Positions 45,201 through 53,474 of a stretch of 64,000 nucleotides of DNA are shown one piece after another; positions within the stretch are counted from its first letter, which is position 1; each line of letters begins with the position of its first letter. The DNA is taken from the NCBI RefSeq assembly GCF_000702945.1, contig NZ_JNLE01000005.1:496001-560000 (forward strand). The letters run 5' to 3'. Origin of the DNA: Clostridium sp. KNHs205. GTDB lineage: Bacteria; Bacillota; Clostridia; Lachnospirales; Lachnospiraceae. Position numbers and translations under genes: made by a program. The notes under the pieces were generated by a model, which ran no database searches, was not told where the DNA came from, and worked only from the letters and a program-made list of their open reading frames with translations.

Positions 45201-48200
45201 AACTGCCAGGTTCTGCGTGCAGTATCCAGCACCATTTCCTTATCCTGTGCATTATCCCCCTGATGTGCTTTCTTCTCCGGCTGACTGATCCGATAAGAGA
45301 GCTCAAAAGCAAAGCTCCAGTCAAGAAGCAGAATTATTGCCAGAATAATTCCCGCCGGATTTAATAATCCCGCAAATAAAATTATCAAAAGCACAAATAC
45401 CGGCAGAAAATTACTCCACATGGTAAGGAAATATCCTTTTCTGGTATTGATAATAGAGCTGTCCACTGCTTCCGCTGTATTCCAGCGAAGCAGATTTTTT
45501 TTGCTGATACAGATCCGGTAGAGAGTCCTTACAATTGCATCCGATGCAACATAAGCTCTGTAGGGAGTGATTGTAAACTCCAGAAAGGTCCTCTCTGCCA
45601 TGGTTACAAGCTCCTTCAAAAAATCTTTATAGATAAGAGCAAGGTTCGGCCGGAGAAATTTCTGGGTAATTACTGCAATCAATAAAATAATCAAACTAAA
45701 TACATCGCTAAAGAAAACAAAGGGAATAAAAAGGTAAAATGCTTCTCCCATCCATGCCAGATTCAGCAAAATAAACAGTATCTTACTCAGAGGCACCAGA
45801 CTTCGTCTCAGGTTATCAAAGATCTTCCATTTTGACAGCGGGCTTAAACCTCTTCCGTCCCCAGTTTTCCTTATAAACAGCCAGGGCAGGAGCTGCCAGT
45901 CTCCTCGCAGCCATCTGTGTTCTCTTTTGGTAAAGGATAAAACGCTGTTGGGAAAGGTGTCCATAATCTTAGCTGCACTGGAAAAAGCTGTTCGTGCGTA
46001 GCAGCTTTCAAAAAGGTCATGGCTAAGAATCCGATTCTCCGGTACCTTATTATGAAGCAGCTCGTGAAAAGCTTTTATATCATAAACACCTTTTCCGGTA
46101 TAGATACCTTCACCGAAGATATCCTGGTAAATGTCTGATATTACAGTTCCGTAATGGTCAAGTCCAGATTCCCCGCCAAAGATTTTTGTAAACCTGCTGC
46201 CGTTCTTACCTACGATATGATTCCTTACCGAGGGCTGAATGATGACATAACCCTCCTTTACCTTCCTGCCTGAGGTATCAAGAATTGGTTTATTCAAAGG
46301 ATGGTCAATGAGTCCAACCAGCTTTGCAGCATTGTCACGAAGCAGATTCGTATCAGCATCAAGTGTAATCACATACCGGAAGGTGGTAAGCAGCTCCTTA
46401 TCACAATAAATTGAAGTAAAGGTGGTATTCTCCTTACCCGCTCCAATTAAAAGGTTATTAAACTCCTCCAGCTTTCCTCTCTTGCGCTCCCATCCCATAT
46501 AGCAGTTCTCCGCTTCATTCCATTTCCGGCAGCGAAAGAACAGGGAAAAGCGCTGCCGCTCCGATGGATAACGCTCATTCAGCTCCTTCATCCGTGCAAC
46601 AAGAGCATTCTGGATTACCTCATCCTTTTGCATTACCTCTTCCTGAGAATCCTCAAAATCAAGCAGCAAGGCGAAGAAAAGATTGGGCTGCCCATTTGCC
46701 AGATAATGCTTCTCAAGCCGTTCCATATACGTAAGGCCCTGTTCCTTGTTTGAGACTATGACCGGCATGACTACAAAGGTTCTTGCCTCCTCTGGTATTT
46801 CCTTCAGATAGTCCAGGGAAGGAATCTTCCTGACCTTTATTCTTCGGGTAAAAATAAAATTTATAATCTCTATTGAAATTCCTATAAGCAACGGCATAAC
46901 CACCAACAGGGTAATAATCTGGCGGCTGACGCTTGTAAGTCCGCCAAGTTCCCGGAATGCATAGAGCAGGCAGACACTCAGTGCAAGAGTTACTAGGAAC
47001 AGGGAAAGAAAATAAAGGAAACCTTTAAAATTCCTCCTTTTCCTGATAGCAGTGGGGATTGGTTTATCTAATATCTTTGCTTTCAAAAGCGGATAACCCT
47101 TACCCAAAAGATAGGCACCCACGTGATGTGAACAATGCAGATCCTCTCTTCCCTGAACTGCCAGTTCCAGGCAATCCTTTGCTATCTTCTCTTCCAGCAG
47201 TCGATAACGGTGTGATAATTTTACAATAACCCCGCGATACATACCTCTGGCTTCTAAATCCATCTTTGAATAGACACCCTCAGGGTCCTGGGACAAAATC
47301 TGCTCCAGACAGGAATAATTCTGAAAGAATTTTTCCTCATCCACTTCATTGATATCCCTCAGACTGACAATTAAAGTACGTATTTTAGACTCAAGGAAGG
47401 CTTCTACCCTTCCTTCCTCCAGGATTAAATCGGAAATTTTCACCTGTTTTTCCAAGGAAGCAAAATGATATTCCAGGTATCTTTGAAGGGAAGTCTCATC
47501 AAAGGAGATATTTTTCAGCAGGTACATTACATGTGCATGGAAAGAGTAATTCAGCTTCAGATTCTCTTCTATATCACAAAGCAATGCCGCTATATCAGCT
47601 GCAGCTTGATTGTCTTCTAATTTATCCCTTAAAAAATCTTCTGCCTTCGACTTCACATCGATGATAGAAAGAATTTCATCTGCAATTACAATGATTTCTT
47701 CAAGAAGACAAAAGCCCAGTACTTCCGGTAAAACCCAGATTTCCTTGTCTGTAAGCGGTAGTTTTTGCTGATAAGCTGTTAACATAACGGAAATATTTTC
47801 TTCACTTAAATGGCCGCCGGAAAGAGCAACCATCCTCTTGGCCACAATATAAATGCGGGGAAAATTATGATATTCCTTTCCCTTTAGGACCGGCAACACA
47901 GCATAGCTCGTTCCGGAGGTACGCACTTTTTTAATTTCCCGGTACATCATCTGAAAATTGTCAAAGAGCCAGCGTGCTGCCGGAATCAATGCAATGATAT
48001 CCGTGGATAAGGCAGAAATTCTGTTCCTGATTTTATTCAGTTTTTTATAGGCAATCTGGTTGTAATCGTTAAGAACAAAGCTGTAACCGGTTAGTTTGAC
48101 CTGACTATGGTCTTCTGCCAGCTTAAGCATCTGCTGCTCCCAATCCTTTGGTCCCGTGTTATCTCCTTCTCCCAGGGAATAGGCTGGGAAATTCACTTTC

Positions 48201-48331
48201 TTACCAAAATGATTAAATCGGTTATAAAGCATTAATAGAACAAAACAGATTAATGCAACCAGTATCAATAAAATAACCTGCCGTAACGGCGAATGTATAT
48301 AAAAATTAATTCCATACAATAAGACCAGCAA
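42215..48331 (-). CDS. Cyclic beta-1,2-glucan synthase, GT84 membrane part (split NdvB)
   Basis: 2038 residues from a TTG at 48331, placed 8 nt after AAGGAGG; a TTG 72 nt upstream extends the frame but has no RBS. Numbering from that upstream start: membrane helices at about 41-60, 460-482 and 492-515; a GT84 glycosyltransferase at about 540-960 with TLDADTN (Asp682, Asp684), SGLDHYGT, SHDLFE and HRWLRGDWQ (829-837); more helices at 870-930 and 1010-1060; a glycoamylase-like domain at about 1100-1540 (YNWYHVETLEVLNPAYISTV, GIPWGISESQY-type motif as RIPWGISESQYYRF, YMAHHQGM); and a GH94 N-terminal-type domain to the end. It should polymerise UDP-glucose into beta-1,2-glucan at the membrane. 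Confidence 0.9.
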   Translation of the reverse strand: MLVLLYGINFYIHSPLRQVILLILVALICFVLLMLYNRFNHFGKKVNFPAYSLGEGDNTGPKDWEQQMLKLAEDHSQVKLTGYSFVLNDYNQIAYKKLNKIRNRISALSTDIIALIPAARWLFDNFQMMYREIKKVRTSGTSYAVLPVLKGKEYHNFPRIYIVAKRMVALSGGHLSEENISVMLTAYQQKLPLTDKEIWVLPEVLGFCLLEEIIVIADEILSIIDVKSKAEDFLRDKLEDNQAAADIAALLCDIEENLKLNYSFHAHVMYLLKNISFDETSLQRYLEYHFASLEKQVKISDLILEEGRVEAFLESKIRTLIVSLRDINEVDEEKFFQNYSCLEQILSQDPEGVYSKMDLEARGMYRGVIVKLSHRYRLLEEKIAKDCLELAVQGREDLHCSHHVGAYLLGKGYPLLKAKILDKPIPTAIRKRRNFKGFLYFLSLFLVTLALSVCLLYAFRELGGLTSVSRQIITLLVVMPLLIGISIEIINFIFTRRIKVRKIPSLDYLKEIPEEARTFVVMPVIVSNKEQGLTYMERLEKHYLANGQPNLFFALLLDFEDSQEEVMQKDEVIQNALVARMKELNERYPSERQRFSLFFRCRKWNEAENCYMGWERKRGKLEEFNNLLIGAGKENTTFTSIYCDKELLTTFRYVITLDADTNLLRDNAAKLVGLIDHPLNKPILDTSGRKVKEGYVIIQPSVRNHIVGKNGSRFTKIFGGESGLDHYGTVISDIYQDIFGEGIYTGKGVYDIKAFHELLHNKVPENRILSHDLFESCYARTAFSSAAKIMDTFPNSVLSFTKREHRWLRGDWQLLPWLFIRKTGDGRGLSPLSKWKIFDNLRRSLVPLSKILFILLNLAWMGEAFYLFIPFVFFSDVFSLIILLIAVITQKFLRPNLALIYKDFLKELVTMAERTFLEFTITPYRAYVASDAIVRTLYRICISKKNLLRWNTAEAVDSSIINTRKGYFLTMWSNFLPVFVLLIILFAGLLNPAGIILAIILLLDWSFAFELSYRISQPEKKAHQGDNAQDKEMVLDTARRTWQFFKDLSTGKNNWLCPDNCQIGMVPKISDKTSPTNIGLQFLAILSARDLGFETLSSTLEAAEHLMETVYKLEKWKGHLYNWYHVETLEVLNPAYISTVDSGNFFGHLVALKNGLLEQADKPVYPDCLLSELKVALRRSNEEIQQRTGATAGYELKDRYTSISELVEDIADIWEDLNDKELVPPGDYRYTRQLMSTIDSIVNEASGLKLKEESFSSCSTLRCIAAKDNKFANNMLNRINVLSNKIEYLLTNVDFHCLFNDKRALFHIGYHVSSHMLDEGCYDLMASECALTSLLAIAKGEVPLKHWYKLGRPLTLVGGIPCFVSWSGTMFEYLMPNIVFKEYEGSVYAQTSRAAVLQHRKYAEETRIPWGISESQYYRFDLNSNYQYQAFGVPKIRLQPVRRNSLVVAPYATMLALDIAEEECMTNLRRLKELGAFSDYGFYEAVDFNVPNSVDMTPYCIVKSYMAHHQGMNLAAINNYLNEGILRERFHAEMMIKATEVLLEEKRQSHLISIAKHGYTIKIGKPLFKEVTYSNRYVNSVAMNPPLVNYLSNGKYSLMITSDGDGFSKYEDRMLYRFRSDIYANTGNYIYIKDMNKGRVWSTTYHPTRTEPEDYQVIFSPNQAEYKRRDGDITTHMIVSLDADRDFEIRKVTFTNHSNEEKRLEVTSYLEVVDDTHPAELSHPAFNKLFLESEYLEEQEIFLSKRRRKKEDDNPYLMHMVRTGAKLCKKVEYENDRKRFIGRNNTLENPDSVVSSIAFFNNSGFCNDPIMSLRAQLCIGPGETACISFITGVCGSKEEAVKIAGEFNLSYRVDDILEKFRLQKELELKYLEITNLQLNAFQDLISPIFYTAKAYRGPVENIRRNFKNQSFLWKFGISGDNPILLLLVRSNAEEKIVKDVLKAYEYLRINRIMVDLVILLDSKHGYFQEVDILINDITSSLRIYDSGSEKPSFFMLHTYEMIPAEIDLLYTVASVVFSEKTGIYFTHLKENMFELLEE

Positions 48332-48510
48332 TGAAAGCTCCTCCTTAATTAAGAAATCTTCAGACAAGATGCTTGTCTTCTCACAGATCCTCTGTTTTTT
48401 CAAAAAAATAGCACAATATTTTATTATAGCATTTATTTAAGATTTTATTTATTTTCTGCCAGATATATAAAATTTATGCAGTGTAAGTCGTACTGAAGTC
48501 GTTGCAAAAA

Positions 48511-48550
48511 AAATATCTCCAACCACAGTAACACGTGATTGAAGATATTT
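48511..48550 (-). terminator. Intrinsic terminator of the small basic protein gene
   Basis: Minus strand: AAATATCTTCAATCAC pairs with GTGGTTGGAGATATTT (14 of 16 Watson-Crick, the rest G-U), followed by TTTTTGC. Confidence 0.85.
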
Positions 48551-48624
48551 CGAAATATTTTGAAGTTATTTTTGAATTTATTTTGGTGATATTTATAATA
48601 TAAATAATATGTTTTATACTTTTC

Positions 48625-48786
48625 CTATTGAGATATTTTATCGGATCTTGTAAATTCCAGGCCTATATTTTTATGCTTTTTTTCAACTTTACCTGATCCA
48701 ATCTTTTTTTCGGCTTGTAAGTAACCGCCTTTGGTTTTTTTCTCTTCTATAAATTTTTTCATTTTTTCCATATCGTTTATTGACAT
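48625..48786 (-). CDS. Small basic protein, 53 residues
   Basis: Starts at the ATG 48786, 7 nt after AAAGGTGG; the longer frame upstream lacks an RBS. The sequence is short, lysine-rich and without cysteine: MEKMKKFIEEKKTKGGYLQA followed by EKKIGSGKVEKKHKNIGLEF. A proper RBS and a strong terminator about 75 nt downstream support it as a real, independently transcribed gene. It shows no membrane helix or recognised domain; nucleic-acid or protein binding is possible given its charge, but I do not recognise the family. Confidence 0.6.
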   Translation of the reverse strand: MSINDMEKMKKFIEEKKTKGGYLQAEKKIGSGKVEKKHKNIGLEFTRSDKISQ

Positions 48787-48969
48787 TTTGTATCCACCTT
48801 TCAATTCTAAACCAATTTTTACATGCTTTAGCAACACAACAGGTTACTGTCATTTATGCAAAGCAGTAATGGAGCACAGCATTTAATAATATATTATCCA
48901 GCTAAAATCTATTATCACACAAACTTCTTATAGTTTCAACACAATTTGGTATTGACATAGTTAGGTTAT

Positions 48970-49977
48970 TTACTTTTCTCTGATTGGCAGCAAAAGATCA
49001 AGTTGTAAATAACTCATTTCTGCATTGTGCTTTTGGATAAAATTATAAAGATTCAAGGTTTCTTCAAAACCTTGTCCATTACCTGTCTCGGCCGATTCCC
49101 ATCTGGGAGATGCCCAGTCATTCTCGTATCTATCACTTGCATTAACCCATTCCTTCAGCCTCCGCCAATCCTGGAAGTCCCATGCCCTTAACACATGAGC
49201 AGCATATAATCCACCGATGAACTCTCTTTTTACTAACGGTGCAGGTATTTCCATATTGTCGGGAACGGACACCCACGCTTCATGCCCATTCAAATTTTCT
49301 CCTGATTTTCCTGAGCCTTCTATGTAGTCAAAATCGAAACCTCTTGCGTCGGGCTTAATTTTTAGCAGCCCGCTCTCTTTTATAAACTTATTCACTAAGT
49401 CCGATGCTTTGTCTACACAGTCTTCACCCGTAGCAAAACCGGCGGCCACAGTCATTGGCGGCAAGTATACAATCCGTACATCCTTATCCTCCAGTTTCAT
49501 TAATTCTTCATTTGCTTTGTTCAATTCTTCCATTGATAAACTCTCCCTCGTTTCTTTGATTTGATTATCAGAAAAAGAAAGAGAGCTTATAACGGAGAAT
49601 ACAGCTTCATCACCGAGGAGCTTTAAATTAACATCAGCTTTTTCATTGATTTCCTCAATAAAACGCATTAATATGGATTTAACAGTAGACAGCGCGGTAA
49701 TTTCGCCGTCTATTTCACTTATGTTTTGCCTGAAAATCTCAACAGCTTCCGCTGCATCATTATTGTTAAGTATACTTACAATTTGCTTTACGGGAACCCG
49801 CAGCTTACGCAATACAATGATTTGCCGCAAACGGCTTATGCCCGTTTCATCATAGAGCCGGTAAGCATAATCTTCTTTTCGCAGACTTTGAATTAATCCT
49901 ACCTGCTCATAATAACGTAACATTCTTGTAGAAATCCCATAATCTCTTGACACCTGGCTGATTGTTTGTAATTCCAT
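48970..49977 (-). CDS. MerR family regulator with GyrI-like effector domain
   Basis: 335 residues from the ATG at 49977 (RBS CGAGG). The MerR DNA-binding domain spans about 1-70: LQTISQVSRDYGISTRMLRY, YEQVGLIQSLRKEDYAYRLY, RLRQIIVLRKLRVPVKQIV. A coiled region to about 170 is followed by a GyrI/BmrR-like domain (RIVYLPPMTVAAGFATGEDC, HEAWVSVPDNMEIPAP, VKREFIGGLYAAH), a fold that binds hydrophobic drugs in BmrR-type activators. It lies beside a rifampin ADP-ribosyltransferase gene on the same strand, 104 bp away, so a drug-sensing role is plausible. Confidence 0.87.
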   Translation of the reverse strand: MELQTISQVSRDYGISTRMLRYYEQVGLIQSLRKEDYAYRLYDETGISRLRQIIVLRKLRVPVKQIVSILNNNDAAEAVEIFRQNISEIDGEITALSTVKSILMRFIEEINEKADVNLKLLGDEAVFSVISSLSFSDNQIKETRESLSMEELNKANEELMKLEDKDVRIVYLPPMTVAAGFATGEDCVDKASDLVNKFIKESGLLKIKPDARGFDFDYIEGSGKSGENLNGHEAWVSVPDNMEIPAPLVKREFIGGLYAAHVLRAWDFQDWRRLKEWVNASDRYENDWASPRWESAETGNGQGFEETLNLYNFIQKHNAEMSYLQLDLLLPIREK

Positions 49978-50081
49978 ATCATAACCTCGTTTCTTTTTTA
50001 TTTTTATTATAAAGTGCGACACGGTGTCAGAGTCAAAGGTTTCCAATAATATTTAGAGTAATCAATCTGTAAGAAATGCCT

Positions 50082-50831
50082 TCAATTAATAATTTCACCT
50101 TTATTATTGGCCAACCTTTCACGCCAATTACGAAGTTCTTCTGGTGTCTGTCGCAACCATTCTGTTACTTCACCGACAATTTTCAGGGGTTCTTGAGAAC
50201 GATAGGAATGTGTGGGATTGCCGGGAAATTTCTTGTCTGTTACATTGGGATCATTTTCAAATTCACCCAGTGGTTCAACAACATAAACACGTTCTCTTCC
50301 ATCTCCTCTTGCCAAAGCGGCAGCAAGTCCGGCTCCGTTTAATATGGCTGTGAAATAGATATGATTCATTTTAAGTTCAGGCTTATAATTAGAAATTCCA
50401 CCTGGTGTAAGCATATCACCAATCTGCAAATCCGCTTTTGTCCCATGATAAAAGGGCCCTTTGTCATTGTGTTTTAACTTACTGGATTTGGATAAATCCT
50501 CATTTCTCCGAGCCTCCTCAAAATCCCCTAAGTCGTGATAGCATTGGGCAATATTTGAATATAATGATGGCAGCGCACTAATAACAGTTATTTCATTTAC
50601 CTTTAATGCAAGCTGCAAAGCCTCTTCTAACCATTTTAATCTATCTGAGACATTTTTTTGGTGCCGGCTGACATAATAAGCAGCAAAAAATCTTTCAAAA
50701 TCGTCTGTTGCTTCCGTCCAGGCTTTCTGAAACAATAGAGCTGCTTCTTCCGCTTTTTTGTTTTCTTCCATAATCATCCCCTGGAGGCAGAGCTTGATAA
50801 TATTATTATTCGGATCGAATTGAGCATTCAT
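50082..50831 (-). CDS. arr: Rifampin ADP-ribosyltransferase (Arr) fused to a TPR-like domain
   Basis: 249 residues from the ATG at 50831 (RBS AGAGG). The C-terminal 125 residues are a complete Arr enzyme: GPFYHGTKADLQIGDMLTPG with His129, HIYFTAILNGAGLAAALA with Tyr159, and GEFENDPNVTDKKFPGNPTH with Asp194, the catalytic triad His-Tyr-Asp known for Arr. It transfers ADP-ribose from NAD+ to rifamycins and inactivates them. The first 120 residues form tetratricopeptide-like helices (EEAALLFQKAWTEATDDFER, LPSLYSNIAQCYHDLGDFEE), absent from the usual 140-residue Arr. The extra domain may direct the enzyme to a partner or another substrate. Confidence 0.9.
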   Translation of the reverse strand: MNAQFDPNNNIIKLCLQGMIMEENKKAEEAALLFQKAWTEATDDFERFFAAYYVSRHQKNVSDRLKWLEEALQLALKVNEITVISALPSLYSNIAQCYHDLGDFEEARRNEDLSKSSKLKHNDKGPFYHGTKADLQIGDMLTPGGISNYKPELKMNHIYFTAILNGAGLAAALARGDGRERVYVVEPLGEFENDPNVTDKKFPGNPTHSYRSQEPLKIVGEVTEWLRQTPEELRNWRERLANNKGEIIN

Positions 50832-51030
50832 CTTATTTACCTCTTTCTTATTAAAACATTTAATTATTTCAAACATTATAACACATCATAATTAAAATAA
50901 TTCATAAGCAGGAATATGGATACCGCTACAATTTTACTGTTTATTATATCTTGCTTAACTATTGCCTTTGATGAACTGAACAGATTGGGTTGTGTCAAAA
51001 TCCTAAGCCTACCTGACTCAATCTAATACC

Positions 51031-52359
51031 CTACAATTCGTTCGTATGATTTTTTATGTAATCCGCAACATCATCGATTTCTGGATATATTCTTGCTTTA
51101 TTTATTCCCAAGGAGTTCAATTGCTTCTGTATTTTATCTTTTGAGCCAATAACACAGACTATCTTTTTGCCATCTATATCTTTTGCTCTCAAATCTGTTA
51201 TGGAATTCCTTGTTTCAGTTCCATAGATTTCCTCCAATAAACCGCAAATGATAAATGCACCTTCCTGCCTGTCAATTCTCCTGTTATTACGGGATGGAAT
51301 AACAACAACACTTTTGCTTAGATCTTCAGGCAGAACTTCATCCTTGAAGCCGGGCCGTTCTAATCGTACTTCTTGAACCAGGCGTGTTATCCTTTTGTTA
51401 AAGGTATCCAAAGTCAAGGTTTTATCCTTGGATGCGAAATAAAAATCTCTCTGTACCGTATTTGTAAAAAGCGGTAATGAAGCTAATAATGCCACCGTAT
51501 CACTTTGCGGATACTTGATATTATCTTTATCTATTGAAAAAAGGATTACCTCTCCTGAGTAGGTATCACGGCTTTCACATGCAAAATATAAGGCAATCAG
51601 CGGATTTTGTGTAATATCCAATAATCTCGTGGGTAATCCATAATGCTGCATTTCAGCCAATGTCTCCAGGTGATTTTTCATGCGGGAAAAATCATCCGGG
51701 CAATTGATCTGTAATTCCTGATACATCTTTTTTTCATTATGCAGCCATTCTTCCTTACGAAAAATTGATGGCAACAATCTATAAGATATGTCACTATGTC
51801 CTCTGAAAAAGACTTTTTTCTCCGGCATTCTGATCTCATCCAGTAAATCCACATAATTTGATATAGACCTTATGACTCGCAAATCAACCGTATTAAAATC
51901 AAAAATGATACCTCCGGAAATTCTTAGATCCAAATCACTGCTTAAAAAATTCCCGGTAAACTCATATAGATACTTCTTCCAGGACTCAAACATCCCCTGG
52001 GTTCTTTGACTGCGCTCTTCGTATGTGGGTATCGTTCGATAAATATAATATACAATTGCAAACATACTATAATAATTCAATTGTTTTATATCCAAAGCTT
52101 CTTTCTCTAAAACAGCTAAAAGTCTCTTTTTGGCTTCCACTATGGTTTTAGGATATATTCGCTTAAACAGGCTTGCCAATGGTGAATTTATCTTGGCTAA
52201 TTCAAAAGCAATTTCTTCCCTCTTTAATTGCGGTCTGTTAAACACTGAATTCATATCGCAATATCCTTCAGCCATTAATTTTTCAAAACAAATCTTTTTT
52301 AACGCTTCCTGTACAATGACATTATTACTCAGATCTTCATCAAAAAAGAAGAAAGGCAT
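51031..52359 (-). CDS. FRG domain-containing protein
   Basis: 442 residues, cytoplasmic. A central FRG domain is clear at about 186-290: KVFFRGHSDISYRLLPSIFR, then MQHYGLPTRLLDITQNPLIA and LYFACESRDTYSGEVILFSI. The family is named for its F-R-G motif and appears in many phage-defence and mobile islands, but its chemistry is not established. The N-terminal 180 residues are helical; the C-terminal part (GAFIICGLLEEIYG, IVCVIGSKDKIQKQLNSLGI) is typical of FRG proteins. It stands alone, 200 bp downstream-side of the Arr gene and upstream of an IS element. Confidence 0.87.
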   Translation of the reverse strand: MPFFFFDEDLSNNVIVQEALKKICFEKLMAEGYCDMNSVFNRPQLKREEIAFELAKINSPLASLFKRIYPKTIVEAKKRLLAVLEKEALDIKQLNYYSMFAIVYYIYRTIPTYEERSQRTQGMFESWKKYLYEFTGNFLSSDLDLRISGGIIFDFNTVDLRVIRSISNYVDLLDEIRMPEKKVFFRGHSDISYRLLPSIFRKEEWLHNEKKMYQELQINCPDDFSRMKNHLETLAEMQHYGLPTRLLDITQNPLIALYFACESRDTYSGEVILFSIDKDNIKYPQSDTVALLASLPLFTNTVQRDFYFASKDKTLTLDTFNKRITRLVQEVRLERPGFKDEVLPEDLSKSVVVIPSRNNRRIDRQEGAFIICGLLEEIYGTETRNSITDLRAKDIDGKKIVCVIGSKDKIQKQLNSLGINKARIYPEIDDVADYIKNHTNEL

Positions 52360-52399
52360 TCTTTTACTCCCCTTGCACTTTTATTTTTTTATTTTCTTA

Positions 52400-52759
52400 T
52401 AATTCGTATAATAACATATACTTTTCCAAGTTCTCGTTAAGCATATATCCTCCATCCATTATATACCAGAATTTAACAAGTTTCAAAGGATTAAGCTGTT
52501 TTTCTACAGAAAAATATCCGACTGTTTTCTATAGAAAAAGAGCTGTTACATTAAATAGTACTGCTAAAAGATGGCCCCTGACTTTTCTTTACACACCGAC
52601 CTCAAAATACCAGTCAATTTCATGCTGTAATCGGACAGAATTGTTCGATTTTAGCACACGAAGTCGGCAATCTGTCTTCCAGACAGAGCAGTAAAGGAAA
52701 GCCATCGGGAGTCTTACAGCCTTACAATTAATATGCAACAGCTCTCATGCTTACTTTTA
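52400..52759. other. Gene-free stretch before the repeat and IS element
   Basis: No coding region is supported. A small hairpin, CTGTCT/AGACAG near 52671-52685, is visible. The region joins the FRG gene promoter side to the T-rich array at 52760. Confidence 0.4.
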
Positions 52760-52886
52760 TAATTTCTTTATTATCTTTACTTAATAACTTTATTTGATAT
52801 CTTTATCTTCATTTCTGTATTTGATATCTTTATTTGATTTTTCTATATCTTTATCTGATTTCTTTATCTATAATCTTTATCTATAA
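52760..52886. repeat. T-rich tandem array, left part, cut by the IS element
   Basis: Units such as TATTTGATATCTTTAT and ATCTTTATCTGATTTCTTT repeat up to position 52886, where the IS begins. The same unit type resumes directly after the IS. Confidence 0.8.
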
Positions 52887-53046
52887 TGTACCCATAACCG
52901 TGGACACTTTATTTAGTGAAGACCTGTCTTTCAGACATCCTTACTAAATATATCCTTAATTATGGACACTGTGCATTTATTGTTTCCTTTTTCTTGGACA
53001 CATCCTTTTGTTCATGGTATTCTTAATTCAGATCAGGAGGAATATC

Positions 53047-53463
53047 ATGAGCAGAAAGCAGTTTACCGATGAGCAAATGCAGCTACTACGTCAGAATCCA
53101 TATACTCACAGCGTTACTAGGACTCGATTATCCTTTACCAAAAAGTTTAAAGAAATCTTCCACGCTGAATACCAAGCAGGAGAATTTCCGAGGCAGATTC
53201 TAATAGATCATGGTTATGATCCTGAACTCCTTGGCAACCGGATAGGGGGCATTGCTAACCGCATTCAGGAACAATACAAAAAGCACGGTGGGTTTCACCA
53301 AGGTTACGCTTCTCACAGATTGATAAAATCAAATACATCGACATCGGATAAACCCACATCTGAAAAAGATGAATTAATGCAGCTCAGGCATGAAGTTGAT
53401 TATCTGAAACAGGAAGTTGAGTTTTTAAAAAAAATTTCCTCAATCAGAACTACAAAGAAGTAG
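53047..53463 (+). CDS. IS3-family transposase OrfA
   Basis: 138 residues from the ATG at 53047, behind AGGAGG. N-terminal helix-turn-helix (FTDEQMQLLRQNPYTHSVTR, LSFTKKFKEIFHAEYQ, FPRQILIDHGYDPELLGNR) and a C-terminal leucine-zipper-like coil (LMQLRHEVDYLKQEVEFLKK). OrfA binds the IS ends and regulates transposition. Near its end an A8 run (53427-53434) allows a -1 shift that enters the OrfB frame without a stop, giving the usual IS3 OrfAB fusion transposase. Confidence 0.9.
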   Translation: MSRKQFTDEQMQLLRQNPYTHSVTRTRLSFTKKFKEIFHAEYQAGEFPRQILIDHGYDPELLGNRIGGIANRIQEQYKKHGGFHQGYASHRLIKSNTSTSDKPTSEKDELMQLRHEVDYLKQEVEFLKKISSIRTTKK

Positions 53464-53474
53464 GTGCTTGGCTT

